Part shown: positions 37,542-46,566 of the stretch, in pieces | How positions within the stretch are numbered: position 1 is the first letter of the stretch | Layout of the letters: each line of letters opens with the position of its first letter | DNA from: Klebsiella spallanzanii | GTDB taxonomy: Bacteria; Pseudomonadota; Gammaproteobacteria; Enterobacterales; Enterobacteriaceae | Direction of reading: 5' to 3' | DNA: 64,000 bases | Assembly: GCF_902158555.1 (NCBI RefSeq) | Contig: NZ_CABGGS010000003.1 | Location: 62,001 to 126,000, forward strand | Program-made: the position numbers and the translations under genes | Notes under the pieces: model-generated | The model's database searches: none | Told to the model about the DNA's origin: nothing | What the model saw: only the letters and a program-made list of their open reading frames with translations

Positions 37542-39695
37542 TTAAAAATCCATTTTCACCGTAAACTGCACTTCGCGCGGGTCACCAATTTGGTTACCGA
37601 GGTTATTGGTGCCGATAGATGACGTGTAATAGGTCTTATCGAACAGGTTCTTCACGTTAACTTGTAAGGTAACCGGATATTGCAGCTTCATCTTATAGGC
37701 CGCGAACACATCCGCTACCGCGTAGCCCTGCAGATAATAATCCGCGCCGTTGGTGCCGGAACGCTTGCTGACCGCCCGACCGCCGCCGCCAATCGTCAGG
37801 GTATTGCTGTCGTAGACGTTATGAATGTCATAGCTCAGGAACAGCGAACCTGTGTGCTTAGGTACGTTCGGCAGCGGTTTGCCCTGGTAATCCGGATCAT
37901 CGGTGACTTTCGCGTCGGTATAGCCGTAGCTGGCGATCACGCTCAGGTTATCGGTCAACGATCCTGCTACATCCACTTCCACGCCGCGCGAGCGGACCTT
38001 ACCGGCGGTTTTCGCGATGGTTTCATCGCCCACCGCTTCGGTGTAGAGGACGTTGCGTTTATCAATATCAAACAGCGCGATATTGGCGGTAACACCGTTG
38101 AACAGCTCAAACTTCGCGCCTAATTCGTATGCGGTAGACTCTTCCGGCGGCAGGTTGCCGATATAGCTGGCGATAGAAGACTGCGGCATAAACGACTGCG
38201 CCACGTTACCGAACAGCGAGACGGACGGGGTCAGCTTGTAGACCAGGCCAACTTTTGGTGTCCATTTCTGGTCGCTGCTGTCGGTATTGACGTTAAATGG
38301 ACGACCTTTACCCGCGTACTGGGTGTAATACTGATAGCGCACCCCGGCGACGGCTATCCATTTATCGCTCAGATAGAGCGCGTCCTGAACATAGCCCGCA
38401 TAGCTCTCCTGCTGAATACGCTGGTCGCTATCGGATGCCGAAACGCTGGAGCACTTGTCGACCGTGCCGTAGACCGGGTTGTAGATATTGAACCCTTTCA
38501 CGTTTTTACAGCGGATCATATCGGTACGCAGCAGATCGTAATTCTCGTACGCCAGGCCGGTGAGGATCTCGTTATAGAAACCGCCTATCACCACGTTACC
38601 CTGCAAATCCGCCCGCGTGGAGTGCATTTTCTGGGTTGAGCCGTGGGTGGCGTCGACGCGGCGGGTCAGGTCTCCGGTCGCTGAATCATAAGCCATCACG
38701 CGAGCCTGGTTATCGTTGTAGTGATCCTGGCTGTAGCTGTAGTCAAAGCGTGCGGTCCAGGCATCACTCAGGCGGTATTCCGCATTCAGCTGCGCGAGAT
38801 CGGAATAACCGTCGGTAATGTTAAACGGTTCATCGAAACGCGTTTTGCGATCGACGTTAACCGCGTGGCCGGTGTTCAGATCGAAGATAGTGCCGCGATC
38901 GAACGGGGTGCTGTAGTTACGGTGTGAATACGAAACGTTTACCGTCGCCTGTTCGCCGAACCAGGTCAGGGAAGGGTTGATAAAGCTGCTCTTCTCTTTA
39001 CCGAAATTGCGCCAGTAGTCTTCATTCTGATATTCGCCAATCAGCCGGTATGCCAGCTGCGTCCCTTCAATGGGGCCGGTAACGTCAAACTGACCGGTGC
39101 CGCCGCCAAAGCTGGTGGACGTAGCGGAAACAGAGCCGCCGAAGGTGCGCTCCGGGCGTTTGGTGACGACGTTTATCAATCCGCCGGGGTCGAGAATACC
39201 GTACAGCGTTGAGGCCGGGCCTTTCAGTACTTCGACACGTTCGGTGGAGGCAGTAAAGCTGCGCGGTAGCACGGTACGCAGCCCGTTGGTCATTATCGAG
39301 CCGTCGCGGTTAGCACCAAAGCCGCGGCGGGTAAAAGCATCCTGGGTCCCGCCGAGGGTGTTCGTTTGCACGACGTTGGCGACGTTATACAGCGCCTCGT
39401 CGAGGTTAGTTGCGTGCTGATCCTGGAGTACTTTATCGCTGACGGTATTGACCACCTGCGGGATATCCAGCATCGGCATCGAGGTTAACGTGGCGGTCGA
39501 AGTATTGACCGGTTGATAGCCGTTGGTGGCGTTCTGCTGCGCGCTGTCGGCCACGACTGTCATGGTCTCGTCAGCGGTTTTTTTTGTTTTATCGGCGCTA
39601 TTTTCTGCTGCCAATAATCCCGGTGAGGTTAAAAAAATCAGTGAAAAAAGCGCACGCCCTTTTAATGCCGAAAAAGGGACATTCAATTGAGTCAT
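37542..39695 (-). CDS. TonB-dependent siderophore receptor
   Basis: A 717-residue outer-membrane receptor. The signal peptide of about 30 residues ends GLLAAE; a TonB-box-like ETMTVVA follows, then the plug domain (LDIPQVVNTVSDKVLQDQ, RRGFGANRDGSIMTNGLR, EVLKGPASTLYG, GGLINVVTKRP) and a 22-strand barrel ending NLFDKTYYTSS and a C-terminal phenylalanine. The pattern is that of the FhuA/FoxA/FcuA hydroxamate class. It is divergent from a Fec-type ABC operon, with Fur-like boxes in between. Ligand not readable. Confidence 0.92.
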   Translation of the reverse strand: MTQLNVPFSALKGRALFSLIFLTSPGLLAAENSADKTKKTADETMTVVADSAQQNATNGYQPVNTSTATLTSMPMLDIPQVVNTVSDKVLQDQHATNLDEALYNVANVVQTNTLGGTQDAFTRRGFGANRDGSIMTNGLRTVLPRSFTASTERVEVLKGPASTLYGILDPGGLINVVTKRPERTFGGSVSATSTSFGGGTGQFDVTGPIEGTQLAYRLIGEYQNEDYWRNFGKEKSSFINPSLTWFGEQATVNVSYSHRNYSTPFDRGTIFDLNTGHAVNVDRKTRFDEPFNITDGYSDLAQLNAEYRLSDAWTARFDYSYSQDHYNDNQARVMAYDSATGDLTRRVDATHGSTQKMHSTRADLQGNVVIGGFYNEILTGLAYENYDLLRTDMIRCKNVKGFNIYNPVYGTVDKCSSVSASDSDQRIQQESYAGYVQDALYLSDKWIAVAGVRYQYYTQYAGKGRPFNVNTDSSDQKWTPKVGLVYKLTPSVSLFGNVAQSFMPQSSIASYIGNLPPEESTAYELGAKFELFNGVTANIALFDIDKRNVLYTEAVGDETIAKTAGKVRSRGVEVDVAGSLTDNLSVIASYGYTDAKVTDDPDYQGKPLPNVPKHTGSLFLSYDIHNVYDSNTLTIGGGGRAVSKRSGTNGADYYLQGYAVADVFAAYKMKLQYPVTLQVNVKNLFDKTYYTSSIGTNNLGNQIGDPREVQFTVKMDF

Positions 39696-39805
39696 TTTCT
39701 TGTTTCTCGTGAACGAACCTCGCCTTTGCGGGAGGTAAAGCCAATAAAATCATTGCCCTGGAAAATAGATCTATCTGTTTTTCACGCTATTCTGCGTCCA
39801 GATAT

Positions 39806-39824
39806 GTAATTGAGAATCATTCAA
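39806..39824. promoter_or_regulatory. Fur-box-like site upstream of the TonB receptor
   Basis: The 19-mer centred on TGAGAATCATT matches the Fur consensus at about 12 of 19 positions on either strand and lies about 110 bp upstream of the receptor ATG. It fits iron-repressed expression. Confidence 0.6.
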
Positions 39825-40044
39825 TCACGAAGAAATGTAGTAGTAAACGTTATGTAAGATAAAAAATCAGCAAAAATAATAATCAATGAATTAGCCGTGT
39901 AAGGGAACGATGATTTTCTTTTATTTTATTGTTTTTATTGATTATTAAATCTAATTCTTGTTGTGTGGTTTTTGGTAGTCACTTACCGTAGCCTACGTGG
40001 TGATAGGGTATTGACTACTACATTCATCCACCGCATGATCAAAA

Positions 40045-40063
40045 GAGAATGAGATTTATTTTT
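40045..40063. promoter_or_regulatory. Fur-box-like site upstream of the siderophore ABC operon
   Basis: The 19-mer beginning GAGAATGAGATTTATT matches the Fur consensus at about 13 of 19 positions, 57 bp upstream of the ATPase ATG. The rest of the 424-bp gap (39696-40119) is AT-rich, with no ORF I can support. Confidence 0.55.
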
Positions 40064-40119
40064 GTTTGAGTGCGGAACGAGCGGGCCAGGCGCCACGCCG
40101 TTGGGCGCGGGAGCGAATT

Positions 40120-40941
40120 ATGCCACAGCGGGTGTTGCCTGCAGAGCAGGGGATCGTCCTGGATTCCCTGTCGGCCGGATATGGCCAGACGCTAATTGTC
40201 GATAATATTCATCTGACCATCCCCCAGGGGAAAATGACGGTACTGGCCGGAGCCAACGGCTCGGGTAAATCGACGCTGCTGTCGACCATCGCCCGGATGC
40301 TTAAGCCGCTGGGCGGCTGCGTGCGCCTGGACGGTGAGGTGATTCACCAGATGCCGACCCGGGAGGTTTCCCGCCGGTTGGGTATTTTGCCGCAATCGCC
40401 TCTGACCCCCGAAGGGCTGACGGTTTTTGAACTGGTCTCTCGTGGTCGCTACCCCTGGCAGGGGCTGATGCGTCAGTGGTCCGACGCCGATGAAAGGGCT
40501 GTAGAAGAGGCGCTCCGGCTTACCGGCACCGCCGAATTTGCCCATTTACCGGTTGATAGCCTCTCCGGCGGCCAGCGCCAGCGCTGCTGGATTGCGATGG
40601 CCCTCGCGCAGCAAACGGCGACCATTCTGCTGGATGAACCTACTACCTGGCTCGACCTGCGCTATCAGGTCGATATCCTCGAATTACTGCAAACCTTAAC
40701 TCGCGAGCATGGTCGCACCGTGGTGACCGTTCTGCATGACCTGAACTTTGCGGTGAACTATGCCGACACGCTGGTGTTTCTCAAAAAAGGGCAGATTGCC
40801 GGGGTGATTAGTGAAAAGGATGTTTGTACCCCGGAGCTGATTAAAACCGTCTTTGACGTTGATGTGCAGATGTCGTTTAACCCGCAGACGGGTAAACCCT
40901 TCTTCATGCCGTTTCGCGTTCGCGAGGAGAGCGCTTTATGA
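40120..40941 (+). CDS. Ferric-siderophore ABC ATPase, FecE/FepC type
   Basis: A 273-residue ATP-binding subunit with Walker A GANGSGKST, signature LSGGQRQR, Walker B ILLDEPTTWLDLRYQ and H-loop TVLHDLNFAVNYAD, highly typical of iron-siderophore importers. ATG 40120 is preferred (GGGAG at 40109-40113) over a TTG 54 bases upstream. Its stop overlaps the first permease gene by 4 bp. Confidence 0.92.
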   Translation: MPQRVLPAEQGIVLDSLSAGYGQTLIVDNIHLTIPQGKMTVLAGANGSGKSTLLSTIARMLKPLGGCVRLDGEVIHQMPTREVSRRLGILPQSPLTPEGLTVFELVSRGRYPWQGLMRQWSDADERAVEEALRLTGTAEFAHLPVDSLSGGQRQRCWIAMALAQQTATILLDEPTTWLDLRYQVDILELLQTLTREHGRTVVTVLHDLNFAVNYADTLVFLKKGQIAGVISEKDVCTPELIKTVFDVDVQMSFNPQTGKPFFMPFRVREESAL

Positions 40942-41963
40942 GCGCCTCTGCGCTGCTCCTGCATCGCCGACAATCCCGGCCCCGGCTGGCGCTGGTACTG
41001 CTGAGTCTTTTGCTGCTTGGCGGTTCGCTGGTGCATCTCGGGCTCGGTGCGCGCTGGATTGCGCCGCAAACGGTGATTCAGGCGCTTTTTCATTACGATC
41101 CGCGCAACTTCGATCACCGCATTATTGTTGATTTACGCCTGGTACGCCTGGCGGCAGCGCTGCTGACCGGCGCGGCGCTTGGCGTGGCGGGCCTGCTGCT
41201 GCAAACCGTGATTCGCAACCCGCTGGGCGAGCCGCATATTCTTGGCCTGAACGCCGGAGCCTCGCTGGCGGTGGTGGCGACTTCGGCGCTGGGAATTAGC
41301 CTCGGCGGCGAGGCGTTAGCCAGACCGCTGACCGCCGCCTGCGGCGCGGCGCTGCTGTTTGGCGGCGTGATGTTGCTGTCGTCCTCCGGGCGCGGCGGGG
41401 CGACGCCGCTGCGCATTACTCTGTGCGGCGTGGCGCTATCGGCGTTTGCCTCGGCGGTGACGGCGGCGATCCTGATCCTTGATGAACAAACGCTGCTGGC
41501 GATGCGTACCTGGCTGGCGGGCGACCTGGCAGGTCTGAGCTGGCAAACGTTGCGCTCCGCGCTGGTTCCGGCGCTGGCGGGGCTGAGCATTGCGCTGGTG
41601 CTGGCTCCGCGCCTGAACGTGCTGGCGCTGGGCGATAAGGTTGCGCTTGGGCTGGGGGTGAAGATTGTGCAGACCCGGCTGCTGGGGCTGGCCGCCATCG
41701 CGCTGCTTTGCGGTTCCGCGGTGGCGGTAGCGGGTCCGATTGGCTTTGTGGGTCTGGTGGTGCCGCATGTGGTGCGTCGTTTGGTGACTGAAGATATTCG
41801 CCTGGCGCTGCCTCTGGCCGCGCCGGTTGGCGCGCTGGTGCTGCTGTTAGCAGATATCGCCGCCCGCACGCTGGTTGCTCCTCAGGAGCTGGCCACCGGG
41901 GCGATGACCGCGCTGGTCGGCGCGCCGGTATTTATTTTTATCGCCGCGAGGTTCTTTAAATGA
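40938..41963 (+). CDS. Ferric-siderophore permease, FecCD family (first)
   Basis: A 341-residue inner-membrane protein with about 10 TM segments. Family landmarks are LTGAALGVAGLLLQTVIRNPLGEP, LGLNAGASLAVV and AGPIGFVGLVVPHVVRRL. It pairs with the next permease as a heterodimer. ATGA overlaps on both sides indicate coupled translation. Confidence 0.92.
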   Translation: MSASALLLHRRQSRPRLALVLLSLLLLGGSLVHLGLGARWIAPQTVIQALFHYDPRNFDHRIIVDLRLVRLAAALLTGAALGVAGLLLQTVIRNPLGEPHILGLNAGASLAVVATSALGISLGGEALARPLTAACGAALLFGGVMLLSSSGRGGATPLRITLCGVALSAFASAVTAAILILDEQTLLAMRTWLAGDLAGLSWQTLRSALVPALAGLSIALVLAPRLNVLALGDKVALGLGVKIVQTRLLGLAAIALLCGSAVAVAGPIGFVGLVVPHVVRRLVTEDIRLALPLAAPVGALVLLLADIAARTLVAPQELATGAMTALVGAPVFIFIAARFFK

Positions 41964-43012
41964 AGAGCGCTGCCCGTCGTGCCGGATTTCGTCCTGTAAC
42001 CACCGGTTCTTATCATCTGCTGCTGCGCCCGGCGGCGCTGAGAATCGCTAGCGGGTTGTTGCTGGTGATCCTGCTGCTGGCGCTATTCGGTCTGACGCGC
42101 GGCAGCTTCCCTATGCCCTCCGGGACGTTGCTCCAGGCGCTGCTGGCTCCGGAAAACGTGGCTGAACAGCAGCGTTTTATCTTGTTTGATATCCGTCTGC
42201 CGAGGCTATTTATGGCGCTGCTGTGCGGAGCGATGCTCGGGTTGGCCGGGGCGGCGATGCAGAGCATTACCCGCAACGGTCTGGCGGATCCCGGGCTTAT
42301 CGGTGTGAAAGAGGGGGCCAGCATTGTGGTGTTGGCGCTGGTGCTGTTCTTCCCGGCAGTGGGACTCGTCTGGCGGCCGCTGGCGGGGATGCTCGGCGGC
42401 GTGCTGGTGGCACTGCTGGTTCTGTTGCTGGCCCGCGACTGCTCGCGGCCGCGCTTTATTCTGATCGGTATTGGCGTGTCGTGGACGCTGGCGGCAGCGG
42501 TTGGCATTTTCATGACCACCGCAGACGTGCGTGACGTGCAGACGGCGATGATCTGGCTGGCCGGCAGTCTACATGCGGCGACCTGGCCGCTGCTGGTTGT
42601 GGCGTTCTGCTGGGCGTTGCCGGGGGCGCTGATTCTGTTTCTTACCGCCCGGGCCGCTGATGCGGCGCTGCTGGGCGACCGGACCGCCATCGGTCTCGGC
42701 GTGCGTTTGCAACAACTGACTCTGCTGCGCTTTTTCGCGCCGGTACTGCTGACTTCCGCCAGCGTTTCCTGCGTCGGCAGCCTGGGTTTTGTGGGCCTGA
42801 TGGCACCGCATATGGCGCGTTTTTTACTGCGCGGCGGCCAGGTAGCGCTGCTCAGTGGCAGCGCGTTGATTGGCGCACTGCTGGTGTTAGTGACCGATAC
42901 CCTGGGGCGCCTGGCTTTTGCTCCGCTACAAATTCCGGCGGGAATTGTGATTGCTCTGGTCGGCTGCCCGTTTTTTATTGTGCTGCTTTGGCGTCGTCGT
43001 GACGCCTTGTAA
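41960..43012 (+). CDS. Ferric-siderophore permease, FecCD family (second)
   Basis: A 350-residue inner-membrane protein of the same family: LCGAMLGLAGAAMQSITRNGLADPG, GVKEGASIVVL, VGSLGFVGLMAPHMARFLL and IPAGIVIALVGCPFF. It forms the translocation pore with the upstream permease. A long antisense reading frame over this gene is compositional and was not annotated. Confidence 0.92.
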   Translation: MKSAARRAGFRPVTTGSYHLLLRPAALRIASGLLLVILLLALFGLTRGSFPMPSGTLLQALLAPENVAEQQRFILFDIRLPRLFMALLCGAMLGLAGAAMQSITRNGLADPGLIGVKEGASIVVLALVLFFPAVGLVWRPLAGMLGGVLVALLVLLLARDCSRPRFILIGIGVSWTLAAAVGIFMTTADVRDVQTAMIWLAGSLHAATWPLLVVAFCWALPGALILFLTARAADAALLGDRTAIGLGVRLQQLTLLRFFAPVLLTSASVSCVGSLGFVGLMAPHMARFLLRGGQVALLSGSALIGALLVLVTDTLGRLAFAPLQIPAGIVIALVGCPFFIVLLWRRRDAL

Positions 43013-43027
43013 ATCAAAAGGATTGCT

Positions 43028-43975
43028 ATGCGCTGGTTCATTTCTCTGCTGGTTTTAATGACGGGCGTCGCCACGGCGGCCGATACGCAAACATTTACTG
43101 ATGACTTAGGCCGGACGGTGACCGTCCCGCTGCACCCGCAGCGCATTGTGTCGATGCACGATCTGGATATCACCATTCCGCTGATCGAGCTTGGGGTGCC
43201 GCCGGTCGCCAGCCACGGACGGACCCGTCCTGACGGCAGCCATTTTCTCCGTTCCAGCGCGCAGTTAACCGGGATCGATTTCGATAACAGCGCGATTCAG
43301 TTTATCGGCACGGCGGATATCGACCTTGAAGCCGTCGCCGCAGCAAAGCCGGATTTGATTATCACCGAGAACAGCCGCCACGTTTCGGTTGAACAACTGG
43401 AGAAGATTGCCCCGACGGTGAGCATTGACCACCTGCAGGGCAGCGCGCCGCGCATTTATAGCAAGCTCGCCCAACTGACCGGCACCCAGCCGCGGTTATT
43501 GATCCTCGAACGCCGCTATCAGGAGCAGATTAAGCAGTTGAAGGCGACGGTGGATACGCAAAAGATTGTCGTGTCGGTGATTCAGGCCAATAACGGCAAG
43601 GTTACCGTGCATCACTCTTATCATGCTCTGGGACGCGTGCTGCGCGATGCCGGGTTCCGCTTCCCGCCGCTGATTGACAAGATACCCGATGGCCAGCGCA
43701 TTGACGTGAGTGCCGAACAGTTACCGGAGCTGGATGCAGATTTCGTATTCGCCACCTGGCGCTCGGATACCGGCGGCAAGCCGCAGGATGAGCTACAGGC
43801 GATGGAGGGCGTAATGCCGGGCTGGTGTGATTTTATGCGCGCTTGTCGCACCGGGCGCTATATTCTGCTGCCGCGTGAAGATGTTATTTCTAACTCGTTT
43901 GCCGCGTTAACGCTGATGGTCGCCCAGGTACAGTCGCATATTGCCGGACGACCGCTGCCTGAGGGATTGAAATGA
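43028..43975 (+). CDS. Siderophore-binding periplasmic protein, FecB/FepB type
   Basis: A 315-residue exported protein: signal peptide about 17 residues ending GVATA, then ADTQTFTDDLGRTVTVPLHPQRIVS, the class III binder opening. Lobe landmarks are DIDLEAVAAAKPDLIITENS and QLPELDADFVFATWRSD. AAGGA precedes the ATG. It is the fourth gene of the operon and overlaps the regulator by 4 bp. Confidence 0.9.
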   Translation: MRWFISLLVLMTGVATAADTQTFTDDLGRTVTVPLHPQRIVSMHDLDITIPLIELGVPPVASHGRTRPDGSHFLRSSAQLTGIDFDNSAIQFIGTADIDLEAVAAAKPDLIITENSRHVSVEQLEKIAPTVSIDHLQGSAPRIYSKLAQLTGTQPRLLILERRYQEQIKQLKATVDTQKIVVSVIQANNGKVTVHHSYHALGRVLRDAGFRFPPLIDKIPDGQRIDVSAEQLPELDADFVFATWRSDTGGKPQDELQAMEGVMPGWCDFMRACRTGRYILLPREDVISNSFAALTLMVAQVQSHIAGRPLPEGLK

Positions 43976-44871
43976 GAACGGCAATAAAGAGAGAGAGGGG
44001 GCGGGTTGACCTGTTCGGCGAGCGTTTTCGCGCCCGCGCGCATCAGTTGTCGCCGCGTCTGCTGGCGGTGGTCAGCTATATCAATGATAACCGCGAAGTG
44101 GTACTGGAGCGCACGGCCATGGAGATAGCTACCGCGACGAACACCTCGGATGCCACGGTGGTGCGGGCGATTCAGGCACTGGGTTTTGCCGGACTGCGTG
44201 AATTAAAGCAGACCATGGAGCGCTGGTTTGGCCCGTCGGTGACCTCGTCGGAAAAAATGCTTTCGACGGTGAGCGAGCTCTCCAGCGATATCAATTCAAG
44301 TATTGATTTCGTGCTGGAGGGGCATCAGCGGGCCTGCGAGGTACTCTCTCGTCCTGATAACCGCGCGGCGGTGGCTCAGGCGGTGGCGTTGCTCACTGAT
44401 GCGCGCCAGGTAGGGATTTTTGGTATCGGCGCGTCGGGCATTCTGGCGGAGTATACCGCCCGGCTGCTGAGCCGCATTGGCCTGCCTTCGTACGTGATGA
44501 ATCGCACCGGATTTAGCCTCGCCGAGCAGCTAATCAGCCTGCAGCGGGGCGACGTGCTGATTATGATGGGGCAAAAATCGCCGCATCGGGAGGGAATGAC
44601 CACCCTGCGTGAAGCTCGCCGATTGGGGATCCCGACCATTCTGCTCACCCAGGCGGTGGATTCCCGCTTTAGCCAGGAAGCGCAGGTGGTTATCGACGTG
44701 CCGCGCGGCGGCGACAACGGACGGGTACCGCTGCACGGTACGGTGCTGGTGTGCCTGGAGATGATCGTGCTGTCGGTGGCCTCCACCGCGCCGCAAAAGA
44801 CGGTGAAATCGATGAAGCGGATCAATGAATTGCACCGGGCTATTGGTAAATCCGGCGGTAAACGAAGCTAA
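43972..44871 (+). CDS. MurR/RpiR-family regulator with SIS domain
   Basis: A 299-residue regulator with an N-terminal HTH_6 domain (SPRLLAVVSYINDNREVVL, TAMEIATATNTSDATVVRAIQALGF) and a C-terminal SIS phosphosugar-binding domain (GIFGIGASGILAEYTARLLSRIG, LIMMGQKSPHREGMTTLREARRLG). RpiR proteins usually sense phosphosugars, so translational coupling (ATGA) to a siderophore importer is unusual. It may instead control the amino-acid importer that starts 95 bp downstream. Confidence 0.88.
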   Translation: MRTAIKRERGRVDLFGERFRARAHQLSPRLLAVVSYINDNREVVLERTAMEIATATNTSDATVVRAIQALGFAGLRELKQTMERWFGPSVTSSEKMLSTVSELSSDINSSIDFVLEGHQRACEVLSRPDNRAAVAQAVALLTDARQVGIFGIGASGILAEYTARLLSRIGLPSYVMNRTGFSLAEQLISLQRGDVLIMMGQKSPHREGMTTLREARRLGIPTILLTQAVDSRFSQEAQVVIDVPRGGDNGRVPLHGTVLVCLEMIVLSVASTAPQKTVKSMKRINELHRAIGKSGGKRS

Positions 44872-44931
44872 ATATAAGATAATTCACCACCGGGACGGTT
44901 TCCGGTTGCATGCCATGCTGACTCTGTGTAT

Positions 44932-44956
44932 TTTTATGCAAAATTAATGCATAAAA
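44932..44956. promoter_or_regulatory. Perfect inverted repeat before the amino-acid importer
   Basis: TTTTATGCA (44932-44940), 7-bp spacer, TGCATAAAA (44948-44956) is a perfect 9-bp-arm repeat that ends just before the ribosome-binding site ATGGAG. It is a likely operator, perhaps for the RpiR protein encoded upstream. Confidence 0.55.
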
Positions 44957-44966
44957 TGGAGTTGTC

Positions 44967-45734
44967 ATGGTTAAGAATTGGATGAAAGCATGCTGCCTGG
45001 TCGCAGCGATGATCGGCACCGCGCAGGCGGCTCAGCAAACTTACGTGGTGGGCTCCGGTGGAACCTATCGTCCGTTTGAGTTTGAGAACAGCCAGAAACA
45101 GCTGGAAGGTTTTGATATTGATATCATCAAAGCGATCGCTAAAGCGGAAGGTTTTGATATCAAACTGGTTAATACCCCGTGGGAAGGGATTTTTGCTACC
45201 CTGAGCACCGGCGACCGCGACATCATTATTTCCGGGATCACCATCACCGATAAGCGTAAGCAGATGGTTGATTTCTCAGCCCCGTATTTCCCCGCAGAGC
45301 AGTCCATCGTCGTTCCAGCGGACTCGAAAGTCACTTCGCTTGAAGCGCTGAAAAGCGAGAAAGTTGGCGTGGTGAACTCCAGCACCGGCGATATCGTGGT
45401 TTCTGATGTCCTGGGTAAAAACAGCACCTCTATCAAGCGTTTTGATAACACCCCGCTGATGCTGCAGGAGCTGTTTGAAGACGGCGTGAGCGCGGCGGTA
45501 GGCGACGTTGGCGTGGTGAAATACTACATCAAACAGCACCCGGAGAAGCAGTTCAAACTGGTGCCGGACGCCAAATTTGAACGTCAGTATTTCGGCATTG
45601 CGGTAGCGAAAGGCAACAGCGAGCTGCAGGCGAAAATCAACGCCGGTTTACAGAAAATCGTTGCTGACGGCACCTACGCCAAAATCTATAAAACCTGGTT
45701 CGACGAGAACGTCCCGACGCTGCCAGCGCAATAA
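44967..45734 (+). CDS. Polar amino-acid ABC binding protein
   Basis: A 255-residue periplasmic protein of solute-binding family 3. The signal peptide of about 21 residues ends GTAQA. Features: GSGGTYRPFEFENSQKQLEGFDIDIIKAIAKAEG, the ligand motif DIIISGITITDKRKQMVDFSAPYF and C-terminal KIYKTWFDE. It binds an amino acid of the glutamine/arginine/cystine class; the exact ligand is not clear. A strong hairpin separates it from the permease, which usually gives excess binding protein. Confidence 0.92.
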   Translation: MVKNWMKACCLVAAMIGTAQAAQQTYVVGSGGTYRPFEFENSQKQLEGFDIDIIKAIAKAEGFDIKLVNTPWEGIFATLSTGDRDIIISGITITDKRKQMVDFSAPYFPAEQSIVVPADSKVTSLEALKSEKVGVVNSSTGDIVVSDVLGKNSTSIKRFDNTPLMLQELFEDGVSAAVGDVGVVKYYIKQHPEKQFKLVPDAKFERQYFGIAVAKGNSELQAKINAGLQKIVADGTYAKIYKTWFDENVPTLPAQ

Positions 45735-45753
45735 TTCGCTTTTTGTTTTCATC

Positions 45754-45788
45754 ACGGCTATCGACACTGGCGATAGCCGTATTTTTTA
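45754..45788 (+). terminator. Intrinsic terminator/attenuator after the binding-protein gene
   Basis: A perfect 10-bp stem, ACGGCTATCG (45754-45763) and CGATAGCCGT (45771-45780), 7-nt loop, is followed by ATTTTTTA. It lies between the binding protein and permease genes, so most transcripts probably stop here with some read-through. Confidence 0.85.
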
Positions 45789-45798
45789 GGGAAGGGTT

Positions 45799-46566
45799 AT
45801 GACGGCATTCCGTTGGGAGATTATCGAGGAGTACGGTCCGCTGTTTATGGACGGTGCCCTGATGACCATCAAATGTACCATTATCTGCGTGATCCTCGGC
45901 ACCTTGTGGGGCCTGACCCTCGGGCTGGGGCGAATGGCGAAAGCCGAGCACGGGGTATGGAAATACGTTCTGCGTTACCTGGTGCAGTTTCCGGTGCGCT
46001 TTTACGTCAGCGCGTTTCGCGGTACGCCGTTGTTTGTGCAAATCATGGTGGTGCACTTTGCGCTGGTGCCGCTGTTTATCAACCCCCGCGACGGTCTGCT
46101 GGTGACCAGCGGCATGATGAGCGCTGATTTCGCCCGCGAGCTGCGCTCCAACTACGGCGCGTTTCTCTCCTGTATTGTGGCGATTACCCTCAATGCCGGG
46201 GCCTACGTTTCCGAAATTTTCCGCGCCGGTATTCAATCTATTGATAAAGGGCAGATGGAAGCCTCCCGCGCGCTGGGAATGCCGTGGTGGAAAACCATGC
46301 GCCAGGTGATTCTGCCGCAGGCGTTTCGCCGCATCCTCCCGCCGCTGGGCAATAACGCTATCGCCATCGTCAAAGACTCCTCGCTGGCTTCAGCCATCGG
46401 TCTGGCGGATCTGGCCTACGCCGCGCGTACCGTTTCCGGCGCTTACGCCACCTACTGGGAACCCTACCTGACCATCTCTCTGGTGTACTGGGTTATTACT
46501 TTCCTGCTGGCGCAGCTGGTTAACCGTCTGGAAAAGAGGTTTGGCAAGAGTGATTCACATTCATAA
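45799..46566 (+). CDS. Polar amino-acid ABC permease, HisMQ type
   Basis: A 255-residue inner-membrane permease with a LYSP-type start ([20 protein letters not shown]), [11 protein letters not shown] and the EAA loop [32 protein letters not shown]. Only one permease gene is present, so it presumably works as a homodimer. GGGAAGGG precedes the ATG. It overlaps the ATPase gene by 17 bp. Confidence 0.93.
   Translation: MTAFRWEIIEEYGPLFMDGALMTIKCTIICVILGTLWGLTLGLGRMAKAEHGVWKYVLRYLVQFPVRFYVSAFRGTPLFVQIMVVHFALVPLFINPRDGLLVTSGMMSADFARELRSNYGAFLSCIVAITLNAGAYVSEIFRAGIQSIDKGQMEASRALGMPWWKTMRQVILPQAFRRILPPLGNNAIAIVKDSSLASAIGLADLAYAARTVSGAYATYWEPYLTISLVYWVITFLLAQLVNRLEKRFGKSDSHS

Noticed and set aside
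39870-39895. A third Fur box in the receptor/importer gap
   Set aside because: ATAATAATCAATGAATT has too few matches in an AT-rich stretch.
41114-41869. A 251-codon antisense frame over the first siderophore permease
   Set aside because: Low-complexity Ser/Arg/Ala composition, no ribosome-binding site, sense gene well supported.
42013-43176. A 387-codon antisense frame over the second siderophore permease
   Set aside because: The translation is rich in Ser, Arg, Thr and Pro with no domain; it is the shadow of a GC-rich permease gene.
44932-44956. ArgR box before the amino-acid importer
   Set aside because: The arms are TGCA, not TGAAT/ATTCA, and the spacing differs by one base from the ARG-box form.
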